36,591 bases of DNA from assembly GCA_003670925.1 (NCBI GenBank), contig QWQG01000041.1, positions 1-36,591 on the forward strand, read 5' to 3'. How positions within the stretch are numbered: the first letter of the stretch is position 1; each line of letters begins with the position of its first letter. The notes below the pieces were generated by a model. The model was not told where the DNA came from, did not search any database, and saw only the letters and a program-made list of their open reading frames with translations. Shown here piece after piece: positions 34,136 through 36,591 of this stretch. Made by a program: the position numbers and the translations under genes. This DNA is from Planctomycetota bacterium (lineage in GTDB: Bacteria; Planctomycetota; Planctomycetia; Planctomycetales; Planctomycetaceae).

Positions 34136-35491
34136 TCATCGGCCCCCAAAGCCACCGCCTAAGAGGTAGTTGATCTGGAACATGTTGATGAACACATTCC
34201 CTAGCTCTTCTGCGAGGGTGTACCGGACGAGGACCACATCATTCGGCTGAATCAGAATGCGTTGAGCCGGATTCTCGAGAGCCTTATTCAGGTCGATCTT
34301 GATGGCGATCGAACTTCCACACGGCAGTTCCCGGATCACAATCGCTTCGGACGGCTGGCACGCTTGACTGCTACGACCACCGCCCCCGCCGCCGCCACTA
34401 TTGCCACCACCGCCGCCACCGCCGATCGCAGACACCCCTGTGCCAGACTGCCCCAGTGAACCATTAGCGAGGGCGACTGCCGCAATAATGTCGAGGTCTC
34501 TGTCGCGAGGCAACGGTATTTCGCCGCCACCTAGGACTCCGGCCGAGATGAAGGTCTCGCGGTCACGACTGCGGATGATGACAATGTCACCTTCATGGAG
34601 GATGATATCTTCTTCAGTGAAGGTCGGAGGATGTGCCGGATTGTATCGCAGTGGGATGCGAGTTATGTAGGGCGGGTCAGGGATCGGACGCTCGTCGCAG
34701 ATGCAAGGGTCGACGCACTGATCCTGACATTGCGAGTTGCACAGATTATCAAGGATGACATCGGCACTCTTCCCGTCGTCGTACATGCCGCGATAGATCA
34801 GCACTTCGTTCTTGGCGTCCAGTCCTGGCAACCCACCCGTCTCGCTCAACGCGTGTAACAGGTCGTTTTCATAGGCTGGCAAGTCAACCACTTTGCCTGT
34901 ACCGCGTTTGGTGACTCCTTCAACCCCTCCGCCTTCTTCACGAATCACCTGCACGCGAATTTTACGCTGCCGAATCAGCGTCACGATGATTTGTTCTTCG
35001 CCCTCTTTGACGATCACACGAGGATATGTATAAGCCTTGCGAACTACGTCCGTGGCTTCGACCAGAGACATGCCTTCGACTTGAATTGGATCAACGATCG
35101 GCAGGGCGAGCGTGCCATCTTCACGGATCGGAACAGGATATCCGATCGCTGGTGGCCGATTCGAGTCTTCCGGAAAGTGCACCGGTGGCAGTTCCTCTTC
35201 GTTACCAAGGACACCCTTGATGTACACACCCAAGACGTCGCCAGGCCCCAGCAGGTACACTTCCGGCGGATCTTGGCGAAGCCTGAGCATGGAGATATCG
35301 ACAAAATTGTCCTTCCGCTCAACGGCAAGGATTTCATTGGGCACACGCGAAACGGGGATAGCGCTGATGGTGTTGCATCCCGTGAGGTATGAACTCACCA
35401 TCGCCAGCGCGACCAGCGGGAGCGTCACCCCCGCAGTTCCCGAATTTAGGGTTCGACTTGAAACATCGGTGACTAACAAACTCTTGGACAT
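34136..35491 (-). CDS. Wza-type polysaccharide export lipoprotein (OPX) with SLBB domains
   Basis: The product is 451 aa from the ATG at 35489-35491, which has GGAGG eight bases upstream. The frame is open 40 codons further, without that support. The signal peptide ends in a lipobox, YLTGC, with Cys39. The Poly_export domain covers about 75-190 (YLLGPGDVLGVYIKG, VPIREDGTLALPIVDPIQV, MSLVEATDVVRKAY). SLBB-type segments follow at about 205-270 (HALSETGGLPGLDAKNEVLI) and 300-430 (LHEGDIVIIRSRDRETFISA, RILIQPNDVVLVRYT). Two insertions are unusual: a cysteine cluster at 251, 255, 259, 263 and 265, and a glycine-rich run at 357-372. It ends in GGGFGGR. The family forms the outer-membrane channel for capsule or exopolysaccharide. 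No polymerase or Wzc kinase is in the window. Confidence 0.9.
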   Translation of the reverse strand: MSKSLLVTDVSSRTLNSGTAGVTLPLVALAMVSSYLTGCNTISAIPVSRVPNEILAVERKDNFVDISMLRLRQDPPEVYLLGPGDVLGVYIKGVLGNEEELPPVHFPEDSNRPPAIGYPVPIREDGTLALPIVDPIQVEGMSLVEATDVVRKAYTYPRVIVKEGEEQIIVTLIRQRKIRVQVIREEGGGVEGVTKRGTGKVVDLPAYENDLLHALSETGGLPGLDAKNEVLIYRGMYDDGKSADVILDNLCNSQCQDQCVDPCICDERPIPDPPYITRIPLRYNPAHPPTFTEEDIILHEGDIVIIRSRDRETFISAGVLGGGEIPLPRDRDLDIIAAVALANGSLGQSGTGVSAIGGGGGGGNSGGGGGGGRSSQACQPSEAIVIRELPCGSSIAIKIDLNKALENPAQRILIQPNDVVLVRYTLAEELGNVFINMFQINYLLGGGFGGR

Positions 35492-35628
35492 TTTAGCATC
35501 CTCCGTGAGCCCGAAGCAGCAGTTTTCGCAACTGGTCTGCATTAGATCCTGACGAACATGTATAAGAAATGAGGACGATGGAAGCTTCCGTCTCGTGGTT
35601 GACTCAACCATGCAGCTTTGGTGACGGA

Positions 35629-36228
35629 TTACTTTTCTTCGTAGGGACGTGGAACCACTTCAAGTGTGGCAGGATCAGGAGTTTCGATCACCGGGCCGTC
35701 CTGCAGCACGTCTTCGATCTGCACAGGACCTGGCATTTCGAGTTGCTCGTCTGGGCCAAGTTCTGGTGCATCGCCAAGTTCAGCGAAGCACGCATTCGAG
35801 GCTGGAATCTTCGAGTTCAGGAAATTCTGCCGTGTCGTCGATGACAACGGAATTGTCTGAATGTCGCTGTAACCATCCTGTTGAGCAGCGAGTGCTCCGT
35901 GGGAATACCCGTCAAACCATGACTGTATTTTTCCATGCCCCTTTGGATTCTGGTAACACGGCTTCCAATAGTTACGAGGCGGGAGTGTTGGCTGACACCC
36001 CTTCCCACCCGCCAAGATGTTTTCATACCCGGCTCGAAAGCCGCTGGCAAAATCGTAATGATAATCTTGGTCGTCGTAGTACGATGACCATGCGGCCCAC
36101 CCTTTCATGGCAAGCACATGGTCGCGACATGCCATTTCTTTTTCGAGAACCATGTCTGAAATCGAATTGCAGCCCGCTGCAGAAAACAGCATCATGGCAA
36201 GGCTGGCAAGTGAAACTTTTTTGATCAT
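35629..36228 (-). CDS. Small lipoprotein of unknown function
   Basis: The product is 199 aa from the ATG at 36226-36228, with GGAG about ten bases upstream. The frame extends nine codons further. The signal (MIKKVSLASLAMMLFSAAGC) ends in a good lipobox with Cys20, followed by NSISDMV. The mature part is rich in Tyr, Trp and Asp: AWSSYYDDQDYHYDFASGF, AGYENILAGGKGCQPTLPP, NYWKPCYQNPKGHGKIQSWF, DGYSHGALAAQQDGY. The C-terminus is acidic and Pro-rich, ending PRPYEEK. I do not recognise a named family. It lies 137 bp upstream of the polysaccharide export gene on the same strand, and both mature N-termini read C-N-(S/T)-I-S, so a shared envelope role is possible. Confidence 0.8.
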   Translation of the reverse strand: MIKKVSLASLAMMLFSAAGCNSISDMVLEKEMACRDHVLAMKGWAAWSSYYDDQDYHYDFASGFRAGYENILAGGKGCQPTLPPRNYWKPCYQNPKGHGKIQSWFDGYSHGALAAQQDGYSDIQTIPLSSTTRQNFLNSKIPASNACFAELGDAPELGPDEQLEMPGPVQIEDVLQDGPVIETPDPATLEVVPRPYEEK

Positions 36229-36369
36229 GTTGGTCAGTCTCCGTACTGTCGTCATCTGATCTGAACGCTATCTATGCAGAATTAAAAAATTGAATTAGTG
36301 CCTCACCTACGCCGAGGCAATCGATCATTTTGATCCTTGGCTGAGTGCCGGAGCGCCCTTAAACCTGTC

Positions 36370-36591
36370 CTACTTCTGACGCGTCAAAGTAGACTGAGCT
36401 GCCTCACGCACATTCGGATCGGCATCCGTGTCGGCCAGTTCTTGAAGTCGAGTGAGCGTGCTACTTTCCAGGGAAACGAAATCCCCGAGTGTGACCGCTG
36501 CGGTCGCTCGGACGTTGGGCTCCGCACTTCCCAGAAGTTCGCTCAGAGCAGTCCGACAGGATAATTCCTGTTCCGTCCCCACAAATTTTCT
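36370..36591 (-). CDS. HEAT-repeat protein, C-terminal part (5' end outside window)
   Basis: The frame is open from the right edge of the window to the stop at 36370-36372, 73 codons. A GTG at 36582 is probably internal. The sequence has two HEAT/PBS-lyase-type helical repeats: TALSELLGSAEPNVRATAAV and RLQELADTDADPNVREAAQS, each with the PNVR-A hallmark. Such repeats serve as protein-binding scaffolds. The function of the whole protein cannot be judged from this end. It lies 141 bp upstream of the small lipoprotein gene on the same strand. Confidence 0.75.
   Translation of the reverse strand, partial: RKFVGTEQELSCRTALSELLGSAEPNVRATAAVTLGDFVSLESSTLTRLQELADTDADPNVREAAQSTLTRQK

Overview
The window looks like a chromosome segment of a planctomycete. 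It carries a PSD1-type cytochrome c/DUF1549/DUF1553 protein paired with a Tat-exported DUF1501 protein, a combination typical of Planctomycetota. It also has dispersed palindromic repeats and a ribosomal/SRP gene cluster without rimM. This assignment comes from gene content and was not tested by a database search.

Layout: (1) 1-5703, plus strand: the 3' end of a BREX phage-defence locus, with the C-terminus of the methylase PglX, the phosphatase-like PglZ and the AAA+ protein BrxL. Small palindromic repeats lie inside pglX and between pglX and pglZ. This BrxL appears to lack the C-terminal Lon protease domain and instead ends in a region resembling the PLD-like C-terminal domain of the eukaryotic ESCRT-associated protein MITD1. 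(2) 5723-9587, minus: the PSD1/DUF1501 pair. (3) 9588-10354: a 767-bp gene-free stretch built largely of repeats, then an FKBP-type lipoprotein isomerase. (4) 11208-12433, plus: thiS and thiG. (5) 12502-13674, minus: a DegT-family PLP aminotransferase. (6) 14135-15850, plus: a secreted protein of unknown function with TPR-like helices. (7) 16056-19763, minus: a tight four-gene lipid cluster of a frameshifted CarF/PEDS1 plasmalogen desaturase homologue, a fatty-acid hydroxylase/sterol-desaturase family protein, a diacylglycerol kinase-like lipid kinase and a SAM methyltransferase. (8) 19892-21175, plus: a Tat-exported sulfite-oxidase family molybdoenzyme. (9) 21182-25257, minus: ffh-rpsP-trmD-rplS, a terminator, then yraN and a DUF952 gene. 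(10) 25690-30255, plus: a MacAB/Lol-like ABC export operon (adaptor, ATPase, two permeases). (11) 30310-33865, minus: a DUF486 membrane protein, tgt and a large GT-C-like membrane protein. (12) 34136 to the end, minus: a Wza-type polysaccharide export lipoprotein with its terminator, a small unknown lipoprotein and a partial HEAT-repeat protein.

The strongest leads are the BrxL domain swap, an in-frame repeat insertion in pglX, a family of about 130-bp REPIN/MITE-like repeat doublets in a fixed arrangement, and the putative ether-lipid operon with a one-base frameshift. All functional calls rest on motifs read by eye. No alignment or search was run.
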